A stretch of 64,000 nucleotides of DNA. Source: Balneolaceae bacterium. GTDB taxonomy: Bacteria; Bacteroidota; Rhodothermia; Balneolales; Balneolaceae. Made by a program: the position numbers and the translations under genes. Within the stretch, counting starts at the first letter, position 1. Each line of letters starts with the position of its first letter. Of this stretch, positions 42,870 through 53,132 are shown in pieces. The notes under the pieces are model-generated. The model had not been told where the DNA came from, did not search any database, and saw only the letters and a list, made by a program, of their open reading frames with translations. Where the stretch lies: the NCBI GenBank assembly GCA_007693745.1, contig REDA01000031.1:1-64000 (forward strand), given 5' to 3'.

Positions 42870-44135
42870 ATGAAAAGAACTGAAAAAACAATGAGGATCA
42901 CTGCATTCAATTTGATGGGAAGAGTAGCCCGTACAGCCGGCATGACACTTACTTTGGTTATAATTTCTCTTTTTCTGAATGCACCGGTCACAACCGCGCA
43001 GATTGCAGTGAAAGGAGAAATCATCTATACCATGGATGGAGATCCGATTCAGAACGGAGTCGTGCTGATTCGTGATGGCAAAATTGAGCGGGTGGGCAGT
43101 GAAAGCCGGGTCCGGATTCCATCCGGATATACCGTGCATGAGGCAAAGGTAGTCACCCCGGGGTTCATCGACGGAAGATCGGTGGTGGGACTGGCGGGAT
43201 ACTACAACCAGCAGCATGATCAGGATCAGCTCGACACTTCCGGTCCGATACAGCCGGAACTCAGGGCACTGGATGCCTACAACGCGAGGGAGTATCTGGT
43301 TGCTTTTCTGAACAGCAAGGGGATCACCACCATCCATACGGGTCATGGCCCCGGTGCGGTGATCAGCGGTCAGACGATGCTGGTGAAAACAGCAGGTTCA
43401 ACCGTGGATGAAGCGCTTCTGGATTCAACAACGGCGATTGCGATTACGCTTGGCTCCGGTGTACGGAACAACTTCAGCTCTCCCGGAACCCGATCCAGGC
43501 TGGTAGCGGTACTCCGGCAGGAACTGATACGCGCAAAGGATTATGCCGAAAAGCGTGCGGCAGGTGAGAATCAGACCCGAAGCCTGAAGATGGAGGTACT
43601 GGCGGATCTGATGGACGGTAAAATATCAGCAATGGTTACCGCCCATACAGCAAGCGACATCATTACAGCCCTTCGGATTCAGAGAGAGTTTGGCTTCAGA
43701 ATGCTTCTCGACGGAGCGGCGGAAGCCTATCTGGTACTGGATGAAATCCGGGAAGCAGGGGTGCCGGTGATTCTGCACCCGCCCATGATCCGTCCCTTTG
43801 GCGAAGCCAAAAATGCCAGCTATGAAACTGCGGCACTGCTGAAAGAGGCCGGAATCCCCTTCACCTTTCAGAGCGGGTTTGAAGGATATGTCCCAAAATC
43901 GCGCGTAGTGCGGTATGAAGCGGCAATTGCGGCAGCCAACGGCCTGGGAATGGAGAATGCACTCTACGCCGCTACACTGGGTGCGGCACAGATTCTGGGA
44001 GTGGAAAACCGAATTGGTTCACTCGAACGAGGAAAAGATGCAGATCTGGTACTCTTTGACGGAGACCCTTTTGAATATCTGACCCTCGTAAATGCCGTGA
44101 TTGTGGACGGGGTGGTGGTTTATCCGGGGGAGTGA
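42870..44135 (+). CDS. Amidohydrolase paralogue lacking metal ligands (probable pseudoenzyme)
   Basis: The ATG at 42870 has GAGGGG about 8 nt upstream and is preferred over a TTG at 42855 inside the previous gene. The 421-residue protein has an exported N-terminus ending near VTTAQ and the same fold as its neighbour (GGEIIYTMDGDPIQNGVVLI-like start, LERGKDADLVLFDGDPFEY near the end). Where the neighbour has VDTHSHIG, this protein has IDGRSVVG, so the HxH pair is gone; the FHSDDP catalytic Asp is also missing (FTFQSGFEG). It is therefore probably inactive by itself and may form a heterodimer with, or regulate, the upstream enzyme. Paired active and degenerate genes of this kind occur in this phylum as far as I recall. 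Confidence 0.82.
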   Translation: MKRTEKTMRITAFNLMGRVARTAGMTLTLVIISLFLNAPVTTAQIAVKGEIIYTMDGDPIQNGVVLIRDGKIERVGSESRVRIPSGYTVHEAKVVTPGFIDGRSVVGLAGYYNQQHDQDQLDTSGPIQPELRALDAYNAREYLVAFLNSKGITTIHTGHGPGAVISGQTMLVKTAGSTVDEALLDSTTAIAITLGSGVRNNFSSPGTRSRLVAVLRQELIRAKDYAEKRAAGENQTRSLKMEVLADLMDGKISAMVTAHTASDIITALRIQREFGFRMLLDGAAEAYLVLDEIREAGVPVILHPPMIRPFGEAKNASYETAALLKEAGIPFTFQSGFEGYVPKSRVVRYEAAIAAANGLGMENALYAATLGAAQILGVENRIGSLERGKDADLVLFDGDPFEYLTLVNAVIVDGVVVYPGE

Positions 44136-44226
44136 AAACAATGGGGTTAAAAAACTGCCACGGATTGCCCTCGGTATCAGTGCATAGAACTTACCCATAG
44201 TTTCCGTATCTTCATGCACACTTTCT

Positions 44227-44257
44227 AAAGCCGTGCTTTTTTAAGCACGGCTTTTTT
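44227..44257 (+). terminator. Rho-independent terminator between amidohydrolases and helicase
   Basis: AAAGCCGTGCTT pairs with AAGCACGGCTTT around a TTTT loop and is followed by a run of T. It closes the amidohydrolase pair 91 nt after the stop and ends 15 nt before the DEAD-box start, so the helicase promoter must overlap or lie upstream of it. Confidence 0.85.
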
Positions 44258-44272
44258 CATTTTATACAATCT

Positions 44273-45541
44273 ATGTCATTTACTACGCTGAACCTGTCAG
44301 ATCCAATCCTCAGATCTTTAAAAGCAGAAGGATACACGAACCCAACTCCCGTTCAGGAACAAGCCATACCGATCGCCCTTTCAGGGAAAGATCTTCTCGG
44401 CTGCGCACAGACCGGAACCGGTAAAACAGCCGCTTTTGCGATCCCGATTCTGGAACGCCTGGCGGTAAACAGAACCACGGATCGAAACCGCAAAATCAGA
44501 AGCCTGATTGTTACACCCACCCGGGAACTTGCCATCCAGATTGATGAAAGTTTTCAGCGTTACGGGCGCTATACAGGCCTGACCACCACAGTTATTTTTG
44601 GGGGAGTAAATCAGAAAAGCCAGATCAAAGAGTTAAAGCAGGGGATCGATATCCTCACGGCCACACCCGGCCGCCTGCTCGACCTGATGAACCAGGGTTT
44701 TATATCCCTTTCAGATATTGAAATTTTTGTACTGGATGAAGCCGACCGGATGCTTGACATGGGCTTTATTCATGATATCAAGAAGCTGTTGAAAGTGCTG
44801 CCGGTAAAACGGCAAACGCTCTTCTTTTCGGCAACCATGCCTCCTGAAATCGTAAAACTATCCTCCACCATTCTTCATAAACCGGTGAGTGTTGAAGTTA
44901 CGCCGGAATCTGCTACGGTGGACAAAATCCGCCAGGGAATCTACTTTGTGGATAAAGGCAACAAGAAGCATCTACTTGTAGAAGTGCTTAGTGAAGAGGA
45001 TAACGGGTCAACGCTCGTCTTTACCCGAACCAAGCACGGAGCCAATCAGGTGGTGAAGATGCTGAACAATAAGAATATTCAGGCGGAGGCTCTTCACGGA
45101 AATAAATCTCAGAGTGCACGTCAGAAAGCCCTCAGTAATTTTAAGGATCAAAGCACCCGTGTACTTGTTGCAACCGACATTGCCGCACGGGGAATTGATG
45201 TGGATGAATTGAAATATGTTATCAATTACGAAATTCCAAATATCCCGGAAACGTACGTGCACAGAATCGGTCGAACGGGTCGTGCCGGGATGTCCGGCAC
45301 CGCTCTTTCATTTGTTGATGCCGGTGAGAAAGCCTATCTGCGCGATATTGAAAAACTGATCCGGCGGAAAATTCCCGTAATCGATGGTCACGATTTCCCG
45401 CTGATTGAGCATGATGCTGAACCCCCGCAACAGGGAAGGCAGTCCAACAGCAACGGGAATAGCGGACACACCTCAAGTCGCAGAAATAGCAGACCCGGAG
45501 TATCAGGCAGGAAGAGAAGCACTCATCGCCACAGGGGATGA
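44273..45541 (+). CDS. DEAD-box RNA helicase, RhlE-like
   Basis: This is an ATP-dependent RNA helicase for RNA folding, ribosome assembly or mRNA decay. The 422-residue protein has both RecA-like domains with the full motif set: Q motif ([10 protein letters not shown]), AQTGTGKT (I), PTREL (Ia), TPGR (Ib), DEAD (II, in [13 protein letters not shown]), SAT (III), STLVFTRTK (IV), [10 protein letters not shown] (V) and [10 protein letters not shown] (VI). A ~45-residue C-terminal tail is rich in Ser, Arg, Asn and Gly and should bind RNA. RhlE-type proteins match best in length and in the core sequence. The mRNA leader contains the terminator hairpin of the previous operon, a possible cold-regulation feature (inference only). 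Confidence 0.9.
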   Translation: MSFTTLNLSDPILRSLKAEGYTNPTPVQEQAIPIALSGKDLLGCAQTGTGKTAAFAIPILERLAVNRTTDRNRKIRSLIVTPTRELAIQIDESFQRYGRYTGLTTTVIFGGVNQKSQIKELKQGIDILTATPGRLLDLMNQGFISLSDIEIFVLDEADRMLDMGFIHDIKKLLKVLPVKRQTLFFSATMPPEIVKLSSTILHKPVSVEVTPESATVDKIRQGIYFVDKGNKKHLLVEVLSEEDNGSTLVFTRTKHGANQVVKMLNNKNIQAEALHGNKSQSARQKALSNFKDQSTRVLVATDIAARGIDVDELKYVINYEIPNIPETYVHRIGRTGRAGMSGTALSFVDAGEKAYLRDIEKLIRRKIPVIDGHDFPLIEHDAEPPQQGRQSNSNGNSGHTSSRRNSRPGVSGRKRSTHRHRG

Positions 45542-45782
45542 TGCCCTTGCCCGCCATGGTGTCAGGTGAGTTTCCAAATCAGAAAACCGTGTTGCAGTGA
45601 GAGGCTGAACAGAGGCCGTGAGCAAGAAGCCGATGAAGCGGTGCTTTGCTGAAAGGATCTCTTTGAAACCAAAAGGTAATCAGCAATAAATTGCCGGAAA
45701 TACCAGGAATCGGAGCCGATTCTGTTTTCAATCATGAGGGGATTGATTATTATTTCATCATCCGATCCATAATCAGATCCCA

Positions 45783-46337
45783 ATGAAAGAACAGGTCCGG
45801 AAAGCTTCTCACCTTTACAACCACGAGCGAAAGGAATTTATCAATGCTGTTCTGGTCCTGTCACCCCGGCAGCAGCAGTTCAGATCTGCTCCTGATGGAT
45901 GGAATGCCCTGCAGATCATGAAGCATCTGATCACAGCCGAAAAACAGTCGATGCTTTTAATTCACAGAACCGTTTCCGGGAAAAAAGAGATCCCCAGGGC
46001 AGGAGCAGGATCTGCTTTGCGGTCATTTATTCTGAAAATAGCCCTCTGGTCACCCATCCGTTTTAAAGCTCCGAAGGTCGCACAGGTATCGGAAGAGGCG
46101 CCTGAACTGACACAGATGGTGAGCGAGTGGGACGCCCTTTTTTCTGAAATCGAAGCTTTTATTGAAGTGCAAAAGGATGAGATTTTGGCAGGAGAACTGT
46201 ATCGGCATCCAAGGGCCGGAGTGATGAATATGAACCAGACCCTGGGTTTTATGCAGACCCATATTCGCCACCATCAAAAACAGCTCATCAGGCTTACATG
46301 TCATCCGGAATTTCCTGAGGCTCTGTCTGAAACGTAG
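45783..46337 (+). CDS. DinB-family protein
   Basis: The 184-residue protein has the four-helix DinB/YfiT fold, whose members are metal-dependent thiol transferases or of unknown function. The metal-binding histidines appear as MKHLITAE (about residue 50) and THIRHHQKQLIRL (about 160). DinB family genes often respond to stress, but the role here is unknown. There is no signal peptide. It stands alone between the helicase and uvrA, with 241 nt before and 275 nt after it. A second, shorter DinB-like gene lies at the window end. Confidence 0.8.
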   Translation: MKEQVRKASHLYNHERKEFINAVLVLSPRQQQFRSAPDGWNALQIMKHLITAEKQSMLLIHRTVSGKKEIPRAGAGSALRSFILKIALWSPIRFKAPKVAQVSEEAPELTQMVSEWDALFSEIEAFIEVQKDEILAGELYRHPRAGVMNMNQTLGFMQTHIRHHQKQLIRLTCHPEFPEALSET

Positions 46338-46612
46338 AGCAAGATTCATGGCCTGCCGGATCTTTTGTGGCATTTCCTGCAAATTTTGAAGAAAGAGGTG
46401 TTGCCCTTCCAGGGATGAAAGCCATAAACTTCCAATGGAAACAGCCCGGTGATGAACCGGCAAATGGAAGTGGCCGGTTCTTCATACGGTACAGTTTGTA
46501 TAAAAAAGAACGATTCATGGATACCCGGAGGTTTACAGTACCATGTATCTGAAACGCAAAGGCTTTCAGTGCGACTTTTCGTATTTTTCAGCAATTGAAA
46601 GGAGTTTATAAT

Positions 46613-49435
46613 ATGCCAAAAACGGACGCAGCCACAACAGAAAAACGATCAGGAACGAACGGTTCCGGGCACAGCAGGCCTATTGTGATCAAGGGAGCCA
46701 GGGTTCACAATCTGAAAAATATCGATGTTGAAATTCCCCGGAACAGGCTTACGGTAGTTACGGGGGTGTCCGGCTCAGGAAAGTCCAGCCTCGCCTTTGA
46801 TACCATTTACGCAGAAGGGCAGCGCCGCTATGTGGAGAGCCTGTCGAGTTATGCCCGGCAGTTCCTGGAGCGCATGGACAAGCCGGATGTGGACTATATG
46901 CATGGAATCTCTCCGGCTATGGCTATTCAGCAGAAAACAACAAGCAGCAATCCCAGATCCACTGTTGGCACCTCTACGGAAATCTACGACTACGTGAGGC
47001 TGCTTTTTGCCCGTATCGGAAAAACCATTTCACCGGTCTCTGGTAAAATGGTTAAAAAAGACCGCCCCGGCTCCGTTATTGAAGAGCTCTATTCCACTCA
47101 TAAGGAGAAAACCAGGTTTTACGTTCTTTTCCCGATAGATCCGGAGAAAGCGGAGGGTCCGGACTCCATGATTCAGCTTCTTTTGGAGAAGGGATTTACC
47201 CGTCTGCTGGATGTGAGGGACGAATCGGTTACGGATCTTACCAGGGATGAAATGAAACCCGGTTCTGTTGACCCTGAATATCACCGGGTGCTGGTGGACC
47301 GTCTGGCCGTCAGGGATGATGATGCAACCAGAAGCCGGATTGCGGAATCGGTAGAAACGGCTTTTCTGGAGGGGTACGGACGTTGCTCTCTCAAGATCAG
47401 AGACGGAGAGGAGATGCTTTTCAGCGAGCGGTTTGAACGAGACGGCATCGAGTTTATGGAACCAACACCACAGATGTTTTCGTTTAACAATCCTTTTGGG
47501 GCATGCGATGCTTGTGAGGGTTTTGGCAGGGTGGCCGGAATTGATGAAGACCTGGTGATTCCCGACCCGGATAAAAGCATACGGGGAGGAGCGGTCGCTC
47601 CGTTCGACTCTCAGAAATTCGGAATCTATCTGCGCGATTTTGTCCGTGTGGCTGCCCGCTATCAGATACCGATTGACGTTCCATACAAAGAGCTATCCCG
47701 GGAAACCCGACGGATTTTGTGGCAGGGGAAGGATGAATATCCGGGGATTAACGGTTTTTTTGAAGAGGTGAAGAGTCAGTTTTACAAGGTACACATGAGG
47801 GTACTTTATGCGCGTTACCGGGGTTACAGTCACTGCCCGGAGTGTGAAGGGTACCGGGTCCGGAGAGATGCGCTTAACGTTTTTGTTGGAGGGCTTCACA
47901 TCGGAGAGGTTTCGGAGATGACCATCGGTCATGCGCGTAAATTTTTTGATGAGCTGAACATCAGCGGGTTTGAGCAGTCCGTTGCGGGACAGATTCTGTA
48001 TGAGATTCGGAAACGCCTGAAGTATCTGGATGAGGTGGGTCTCGACTATCTGACACTGGACCGGCTCACCAATACCCTTAGCGGTGGGGAATCGCAGCGG
48101 ATTAATCTGGCGAACTCCCTTGGAAGCTCCCTCATCGGCAGTCTTTATGTTCTGGATGAACCCACTATCGGCCTGCATCCGAGAGATAATGACAGGTTGA
48201 TCGAAATCCTGAAATCACTCCGCGACATCGGGAACACCGTCCTGGTGGTGGAGCATGATCCGGAAATGATGAAAGCCGCAGACAACATCATTGATATGGG
48301 TCCATTTGCCGGAACCTATGGTGGTGAAGTGGTATTCAGCGGACCCTACTCCGGCCTGCTGAAATCAAATAGCCTGACAGGAAAATATCTGAGCGGGAAA
48401 AAATCGATTCCGGTACCGGAGAAGAGAAGGCAAGGAAGCGGGAAATCAATTTTGCTGCAGGGGGCTTCAGAACATAACCTGAAAAATGTGGATGTGGAAT
48501 TTCCGCTGGGCAGGCTGGTGGTTGTGACAGGGGTGTCCGGTTCCGGAAAATCCACACTGGTACACGATACCCTCTATGCTGCCATACAGAAACAGATCGG
48601 CACATGGAAAGAGAAGGTGGGCAGGCACCGGGATCTGTCCGGAGTTCGCCACGTTGAAGCGGTGGAGATGGTGGATCAAAGTCCGATAGGGCGGTCCACA
48701 CGTTCGAATCCGGCTACCTATACCAAGGCATTTGACGGGATTCGCGACCTGTTTGCCGGATCCAGACAGTCAAAAATTATGGGCTATACTCCGGGCCACT
48801 TCTCCTTCAATGTGCCGGGTGGGCGATGTGAGGCGTGCCAGGGAGAAGGGGTTCAGAAAATTGAGATGCAGTTTATGGCAGATATTGAACTGGTCTGTGA
48901 AGAGTGCGGTGGCACACGGTTCAGAAAAGATATTCTGCAGATTCGCTACAGGGGAAAGAATATCCATGATGTGCTGGAGATGAACATCAGTGATGCTCTC
49001 GATTTTTTTACCGATGAATCCACAATTATTTCCCGTCTTCAGCCAATGGAGGATGTAGGGTTGGGGTATCTGCGGCTGGGACAGAGCGCCACTACGCTGT
49101 CGGGCGGGGAAGCACAGCGCGTGAAGCTGGCTAAATTTTTATCCAGGGTTCATGCCGAAAAAACGCTCTATTTTTTTGATGAACCTACAACGGGTCTTCA
49201 TTTTGAGGATATCGCAAAACTGCTCAAATCTTTCAATGAGCTGGTGAATCAGGGCCACAGTGTGATTATTATCGAACACAACCTCGATGTGATGAAATCG
49301 GCCGACTGGATCATTGATGTGGGTCCGGAGGGCGGGTTTGGAGGGGGTCAGATTGTGGCAGAGGGCACACCGGAAGAGGTGGCTCGGGTGGAGAGGAGCT
49401 ATACAGGGCGGTTTTTGAAGGAGATACTAATATAG
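46613..49435 (+). CDS. uvrA: Excinuclease ABC subunit A
   Basis: UvrA scans DNA for damage and loads UvrB in nucleotide excision repair. The ATG at 46613 has GGAG 8 nt upstream and gives 940 residues, the usual length; an upstream TTG is not needed. There are two ABC halves: Walker [10 protein letters not shown] and GVSGSGKST, signatures [12 protein letters not shown] and [12 protein letters not shown], Walker [14 protein letters not shown] and [13 protein letters not shown]. The second zinc module is complete (CEACQGEG...CEECGG). In the first zinc module the usual first CxxC is absent: [18 protein letters not shown] occurs where E. coli UvrA has its first cysteine pair, followed by [11 protein letters not shown] think this is usual in this phylum. 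Confidence 0.95.
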   Translation: MPKTDAATTEKRSGTNGSGHSRPIVIKGARVHNLKNIDVEIPRNRLTVVTGVSGSGKSSLAFDTIYAEGQRRYVESLSSYARQFLERMDKPDVDYMHGISPAMAIQQKTTSSNPRSTVGTSTEIYDYVRLLFARIGKTISPVSGKMVKKDRPGSVIEELYSTHKEKTRFYVLFPIDPEKAEGPDSMIQLLLEKGFTRLLDVRDESVTDLTRDEMKPGSVDPEYHRVLVDRLAVRDDDATRSRIAESVETAFLEGYGRCSLKIRDGEEMLFSERFERDGIEFMEPTPQMFSFNNPFGACDACEGFGRVAGIDEDLVIPDPDKSIRGGAVAPFDSQKFGIYLRDFVRVAARYQIPIDVPYKELSRETRRILWQGKDEYPGINGFFEEVKSQFYKVHMRVLYARYRGYSHCPECEGYRVRRDALNVFVGGLHIGEVSEMTIGHARKFFDELNISGFEQSVAGQILYEIRKRLKYLDEVGLDYLTLDRLTNTLSGGESQRINLANSLGSSLIGSLYVLDEPTIGLHPRDNDRLIEILKSLRDIGNTVLVVEHDPEMMKAADNIIDMGPFAGTYGGEVVFSGPYSGLLKSNSLTGKYLSGKKSIPVPEKRRQGSGKSILLQGASEHNLKNVDVEFPLGRLVVVTGVSGSGKSTLVHDTLYAAIQKQIGTWKEKVGRHRDLSGVRHVEAVEMVDQSPIGRSTRSNPATYTKAFDGIRDLFAGSRQSKIMGYTPGHFSFNVPGGRCEACQGEGVQKIEMQFMADIELVCEECGGTRFRKDILQIRYRGKNIHDVLEMNISDALDFFTDESTIISRLQPMEDVGLGYLRLGQSATTLSGGEAQRVKLAKFLSRVHAEKTLYFFDEPTTGLHFEDIAKLLKSFNELVNQGHSVIIIEHNLDVMKSADWIIDVGPEGGFGGGQIVAEGTPEEVARVERSYTGRFLKEILI

Positions 49436-49614
49436 AATTTACAGGTTAGCCGGATTGCTTTCATCAGAGGCGGCTCTTTGTGCACTTGACCTCGTTTTGT
49501 AACTTGTATTTTCTACAACAAATCACCCGGATGAGTGCTGCAGTGACAACTGTCCGGATGAACCGCAGATTCTGCTGCAATACAGAGAAACGATAATTGA
49601 TTGAGCAAATTGAT

Positions 49615-50742
49615 ATGAATGCAATGAAAAATGTGTTATCCCTGTTTCTGGTATTCTCTCTTTCGTGGGTGTTTTACACTCCTTTGGGTGCTCAATCCCT
49701 GCTCGACCGGGTTTCGATAACAGAACGGGCAGATGGAAGAGGTTTTGTTTTAAGGAATCATTTATCGGCTCTGCCCGACTCCTTCAGGGTAGTACAGCCG
49801 GATGCTCAAACCGTTCAGTTTGTTCTTTATGGAATTGAAAAAAGCGCAGCAGGCGTTCAGTTTCATTCCCTTGAATCGTATATACCGGAACTGTTTCAGG
49901 CGGTCAGGGCTTTTGAGGGAGAGCGTTTTTATGGATTGGAACTGATATTCTCCCCCGGACACACCTTCAGAGCCTCTGCCTATCCGGACGTGAACAGGAG
50001 GGATCTTCTGATCGGACTGGAACGTACAACTCAGGAGGGATTAAGTGATCTGATCAGACCGGAGGAACGTATTGAAACGGATGCAGCCGTTGAGGGTGTT
50101 GAACATACGGCCGGGGTCGAACATCCAGAACAAGCGGATCCTCCAGCTCCGGTAATTGCGCAGGAGAGAAGATCGTTTTCGATCGATGCAACCTTTGGAA
50201 TACGGGGCGGTATCACCTCGTCAAATATGTATGGCGCCGGGTACCGGAGAGAGGCACGAAGCGGCACAACCATGGGAATGACCGCAGATCTGGCTTTCCA
50301 GGTCCGGTTGCCGTACGATCTGAGAGCGGGCATTGAAACGGGGATCAGTTTTGCGGAAAAAGGGTTTGAAAATCCCGTCGCCGATAAGTTTATCGTTCGC
50401 TCGATTGAGATCGATTATATTGAGATACCGATTCTGGCAAAGGCCGGATATGGCGGACTCGGGATAGTTACACCGCATGTTGTAGCAGGCCCCTATATCG
50501 GGTTTATGGCAAGTGCGGAAAGGGTTCGTGAAGACGGTTCAAGAGCCGACATGGACGATCAGGTTCGTAATCTCGATTTCGGCTGGATAACGGGCGCGGG
50601 TCTCGATGTCAGAATTGGAGGCGTGATCGCATCCCTGCAGGTGCGCCATTCGTTTGCCCAGACACCGATCTTTACGGATCCGTTGCTGGATGACGGAGAG
50701 AAAAACAGGCAGCTGGCTTTTGTTTTTGGATTCAGATTCTGA
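49615..50742 (+). CDS. Outer-membrane beta-barrel protein (PorT-like)
   Basis: I prefer the ATG at 49615 (375 residues) over a TTG at 49597; Met at 49624 is also possible. A signal peptide ends near PLGAQ. Residues ~30-170 form a soluble beta domain, followed by an acidic, Pro/Glu/Ala-rich linker (about 145-190). Residues ~190-375 are a small barrel with alternating strands (DATFGIRGGITSSNMYGAG, DLAFQVRLPYDLRAGIETGIS, IPILAKAGYGG) ending in Phe (FVFGFRF). This matches the 'outer membrane beta-barrel' (PorT-type) domain. It may be a receptor or an assembly factor; no ligand can be named. Repeat copy C lies after its stop. Confidence 0.75.
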   Translation: MNAMKNVLSLFLVFSLSWVFYTPLGAQSLLDRVSITERADGRGFVLRNHLSALPDSFRVVQPDAQTVQFVLYGIEKSAAGVQFHSLESYIPELFQAVRAFEGERFYGLELIFSPGHTFRASAYPDVNRRDLLIGLERTTQEGLSDLIRPEERIETDAAVEGVEHTAGVEHPEQADPPAPVIAQERRSFSIDATFGIRGGITSSNMYGAGYRREARSGTTMGMTADLAFQVRLPYDLRAGIETGISFAEKGFENPVADKFIVRSIEIDYIEIPILAKAGYGGLGIVTPHVVAGPYIGFMASAERVREDGSRADMDDQVRNLDFGWITGAGLDVRIGGVIASLQVRHSFAQTPIFTDPLLDDGEKNRQLAFVFGFRF

Positions 50743-50774
50743 AAAAAACCGCCGAAGGTATTCTCACATGATTT

Positions 50775-50913
50775 GGGGGCTTTGAAAAACTGTTCTTTAG
50801 CCCAATACCTTCGTTGTCGCAGGGTTAACATCCTAACGGCTGGTAAACAGGCTGCGGTTTTCAATTCGCTTACGCCTTGATCTTGTGCAAAACCCCTGGT
50901 TTTTCAAAGCCCC
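50775..50913 (+). repeat. Dispersed 140-bp TIR repeat, copy C
   Basis: This is the best-preserved copy at its ends: GGGGGCTTTGAAAAACTG at the left and CTGGTTTTTCAAAGCCCC at the right. It has the same orientation as copy A and lies between two convergent genes (barrel protein and SPFH protein), 32 nt after the first stop. Its flanks, GATTT and GCATT, do not give a clean target duplication. Confidence 0.85.
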
Positions 50914-50998
50914 GCATTTCACTTTCGAATGAAACCCTGTATGATCGTTTAGTTCATCCTTGAAAGGGATCTCATTAGAACCTATCCGGAAAGCGTTA

Positions 50999-51940
50999 TT
51001 ACTTTTTGGATTTGCTGTCTGTGAGTTCGCTTATGGAGAGTCCCTCCATCAGATTATCATAGCTTGACAGGTCCTTGGGCAGAATAATTTGATTTTCGTT
51101 ACGGCCAAGGCCTGACAATATGCCAATATACTTCTCCTGGAGCTGAAGTTGCATGGCCTCCTTTCCGCCAGTTTGTGTCAGGGCGTCGGCAATCTCTTCG
51201 ATGGAAGTGGCAGTAGCCTCTGCAATCGACTCAATGGCTTTGGCACGTCCTTCGGCCTCGTTGATTCTGCGCTGCATTTCTGCCTCGGAGATATTGATGA
51301 TTTCGGCTCTCCGCCCTTCGGCATCGTTTACGCGGGACCCTTTGATCCCTTCAGAGCGGGCAATAATTGCACGACGCTCCCGCTCTGCAGTCATCTGCCT
51401 TTCCATGGCCTTCTGTACGGTTCTTGGCGTCACAATATTCTTGATTTCGTAGCGGTGCACTTTGATACCCCAGGACTGCTCCATCTCACTGAGTACCTTC
51501 ACCACTTCCATGCTCATTTTCGCGCGCTCCTCGAACGTTTCATCCAGATCCATCTGGCCTATTACTGAACGTGTGGTGGTTTGAGCCAGCTGTACGGCTG
51601 CATACCGGTAGTTGGTTACCCCGTAACTTGCATTCACAGGATCCATCACACTCATGTAGATCACGCCGTCCACCTCCACCTGGACGTTGTCTTTGGTAAA
51701 ACACTCCTGCGGCTCCACTTCAATGGTCTCTTCGCGAAGATCCTGTTTATACACAACCTTATCCAGAAATGGGATCAGGGCATGAAAACCGGGGCCGAGG
51801 GTGGTGTGGTAATTACCCAGCCGCTCTACGATATGTGCAAACTGATTGGGGACCAGGCGAATGGCCTGAAGGAACTTAAACGTAAGGTAGATGGCAAATG
51901 CTCCGAGTACAACCTGGCTAAAATATTCCAATGACTGCAT
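50999..51940 (-). CDS. SPFH (stomatin/prohibitin) membrane protein, second paralogue
   Basis: The 313-residue protein has an N-terminal membrane segment (about 9-25), a band-7/SPFH domain (about 25-185, e.g. RLGNYHTTLGPGFHALIPFLDKV and ATTRSVIGQMDLDETFEERAKM) and a coiled coil rich in Ala and Glu (GRRAEIINISEAEMQRRINEAEGRAKAI, about 205-232), then a short tail. Stomatin-like proteins form large membrane assemblies and often pair with an NfeD protein. It is 3 nt from the upstream SPFH gene. The two SPFH proteins differ in sequence, so they may make mixed oligomers. Function: membrane-domain organisation or protease control, by family only. Confidence 0.9.
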   Translation of the reverse strand: MQSLEYFSQVVLGAFAIYLTFKFLQAIRLVPNQFAHIVERLGNYHTTLGPGFHALIPFLDKVVYKQDLREETIEVEPQECFTKDNVQVEVDGVIYMSVMDPVNASYGVTNYRYAAVQLAQTTTRSVIGQMDLDETFEERAKMSMEVVKVLSEMEQSWGIKVHRYEIKNIVTPRTVQKAMERQMTAERERRAIIARSEGIKGSRVNDAEGRRAEIINISEAEMQRRINEAEGRAKAIESIAEATATSIEEIADALTQTGGKEAMQLQLQEKYIGILSGLGRNENQIILPKDLSSYDNLMEGLSISELTDSKSKK

Positions 51941-51943
51941 AAT

Positions 51944-52894
51944 TTAATTCCCCCCTTTTGATTTGGTTGCGGCTTTCGTTCCTGTACCGGTCGTATGGCT
52001 GCTGATTTTACCCACCCCTTCAAAGAAGGTTTTAAGATTTGCGGTTTCCACCGGCAGAACAGAAACCTGAGACTTTTGAATGATCTTACCAAATTCATCG
52101 ATGTACTGTTCGACGAGCTTGGTTTTGACGGCAATCTCTCCGCCGGGCCTGGAGATGGCTTCTGCCACCCGCCTGATTCCCCTGGCCGTAGAGCGGGCAA
52201 CAAGTTCAATTTCCGCAGCGCGGCCCTTTGCTTCATTAATCTGGCGCTGGCCCTGCGCTTCCGATATCAATACCTGGCTCTGTTGTTCTCCAATAGACTC
52301 ATTGATTCTGGCTTGACGGTGCCCCTCTGAATTGGTGATGTCAGCCCGTTTTTCCCTTTCAGCCTCCATCTGTTTCTCCATAGTGTCCACGATCTCCCGT
52401 GAGGGGCTGATGTTTCTAATTTCATAACGGAGCACCTTTATTCCCCAGGGATCGGCCGCCTTGTCAATTTCCCGGACAATATTTTCGTTCATCTGCTCAC
52501 GTTCAGAGAAGGTGTCGTCCAGCGTAAGCTTGCCTACTTCACTCCGCATGGTCGTCTGTGCAAGATTTACCGCCGCCGCCTTGTAGTTGGAGATGCCGTA
52601 ACTTGCTTTGTAGGACTCCATTACCTTCAGATAGACCAGCCCGTCAACCGCTACTTCAATATTGTCTTTCGTGATACAGGTCTGGCTGGGAACATCGATC
52701 ACCTGTTCGCGCATCTCCTGGTGATAAGCTGCCCTGTCAACAAAAGGGATCATAAAGTGAAAACCGGGCTTCAGGGTTTTCTTGTACTTGCCAAGTCTTT
52801 CCTGAATCACCTCTTCACGCATTTCCACGATAATGAACAGACGAGTGAAAATTACATAAAGCAGGATAACAATAAGTAGTAGTGCTGTCCACAT
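51944..52894 (-). CDS. SPFH (stomatin/prohibitin) membrane protein, first paralogue
   Basis: The 316-residue protein shares its architecture with the downstream gene product: one N-terminal helix (about 3-20), an SPFH domain (IQERLGKYKKTLKPGFHFMIPFVDRAAY, then AQTTMRSEVGKLTLDDTFSEREQM), a coiled coil (SEAQGQRQINEAKGRAAEIELVA) and a C-terminal tail rich in Thr, Gly and Lys (GTGTKAATKSKGGN). It probably arose by tandem duplication. The NfeD gene lies 238 nt upstream on the same strand, and the second SPFH gene follows after 3 nt. The set is likely one membrane complex. Confidence 0.9.
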   Translation of the reverse strand: MWTALLLIVILLYVIFTRLFIIVEMREEVIQERLGKYKKTLKPGFHFMIPFVDRAAYHQEMREQVIDVPSQTCITKDNIEVAVDGLVYLKVMESYKASYGISNYKAAAVNLAQTTMRSEVGKLTLDDTFSEREQMNENIVREIDKAADPWGIKVLRYEIRNISPSREIVDTMEKQMEAEREKRADITNSEGHRQARINESIGEQQSQVLISEAQGQRQINEAKGRAAEIELVARSTARGIRRVAEAISRPGGEIAVKTKLVEQYIDEFGKIIQKSQVSVLPVETANLKTFFEGVGKISSHTTGTGTKAATKSKGGN

Positions 52895-53132
52895 AGAAGT
52901 AGTTGTCTTGTTGATTTAAAAACGGGTATAAAGAGGTACCCGTTGAATCTGAAAACAGATCCTGTGAAGTTAAGAACAGAAATTTGAAAGAGCCTTACAA
53001 AAAAAATTGTTATTCAGGGGCTTTGTGTAATTTTTATTTTTCCCTTTGGCAAAATGGATAAACTCAAAGACATCAGAAAAGCTGTGATTTATCATTTACT
53101 GGTGCCTTGATTCCAGGCACTATCCCATCTCT

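Noticed and set aside
46367-46552. Short plus-strand frame between the DinB gene and uvrA
   Set aside because: It begins with GTG, has no ribosome binding site and no family resemblance; a real gene cannot be supported.
53102-53120. Hairpin GTGCCT/AGGCAC after the NfeD gene as a terminator
   Set aside because: No T-run follows on the relevant strand, and the stem is only 6 bp.
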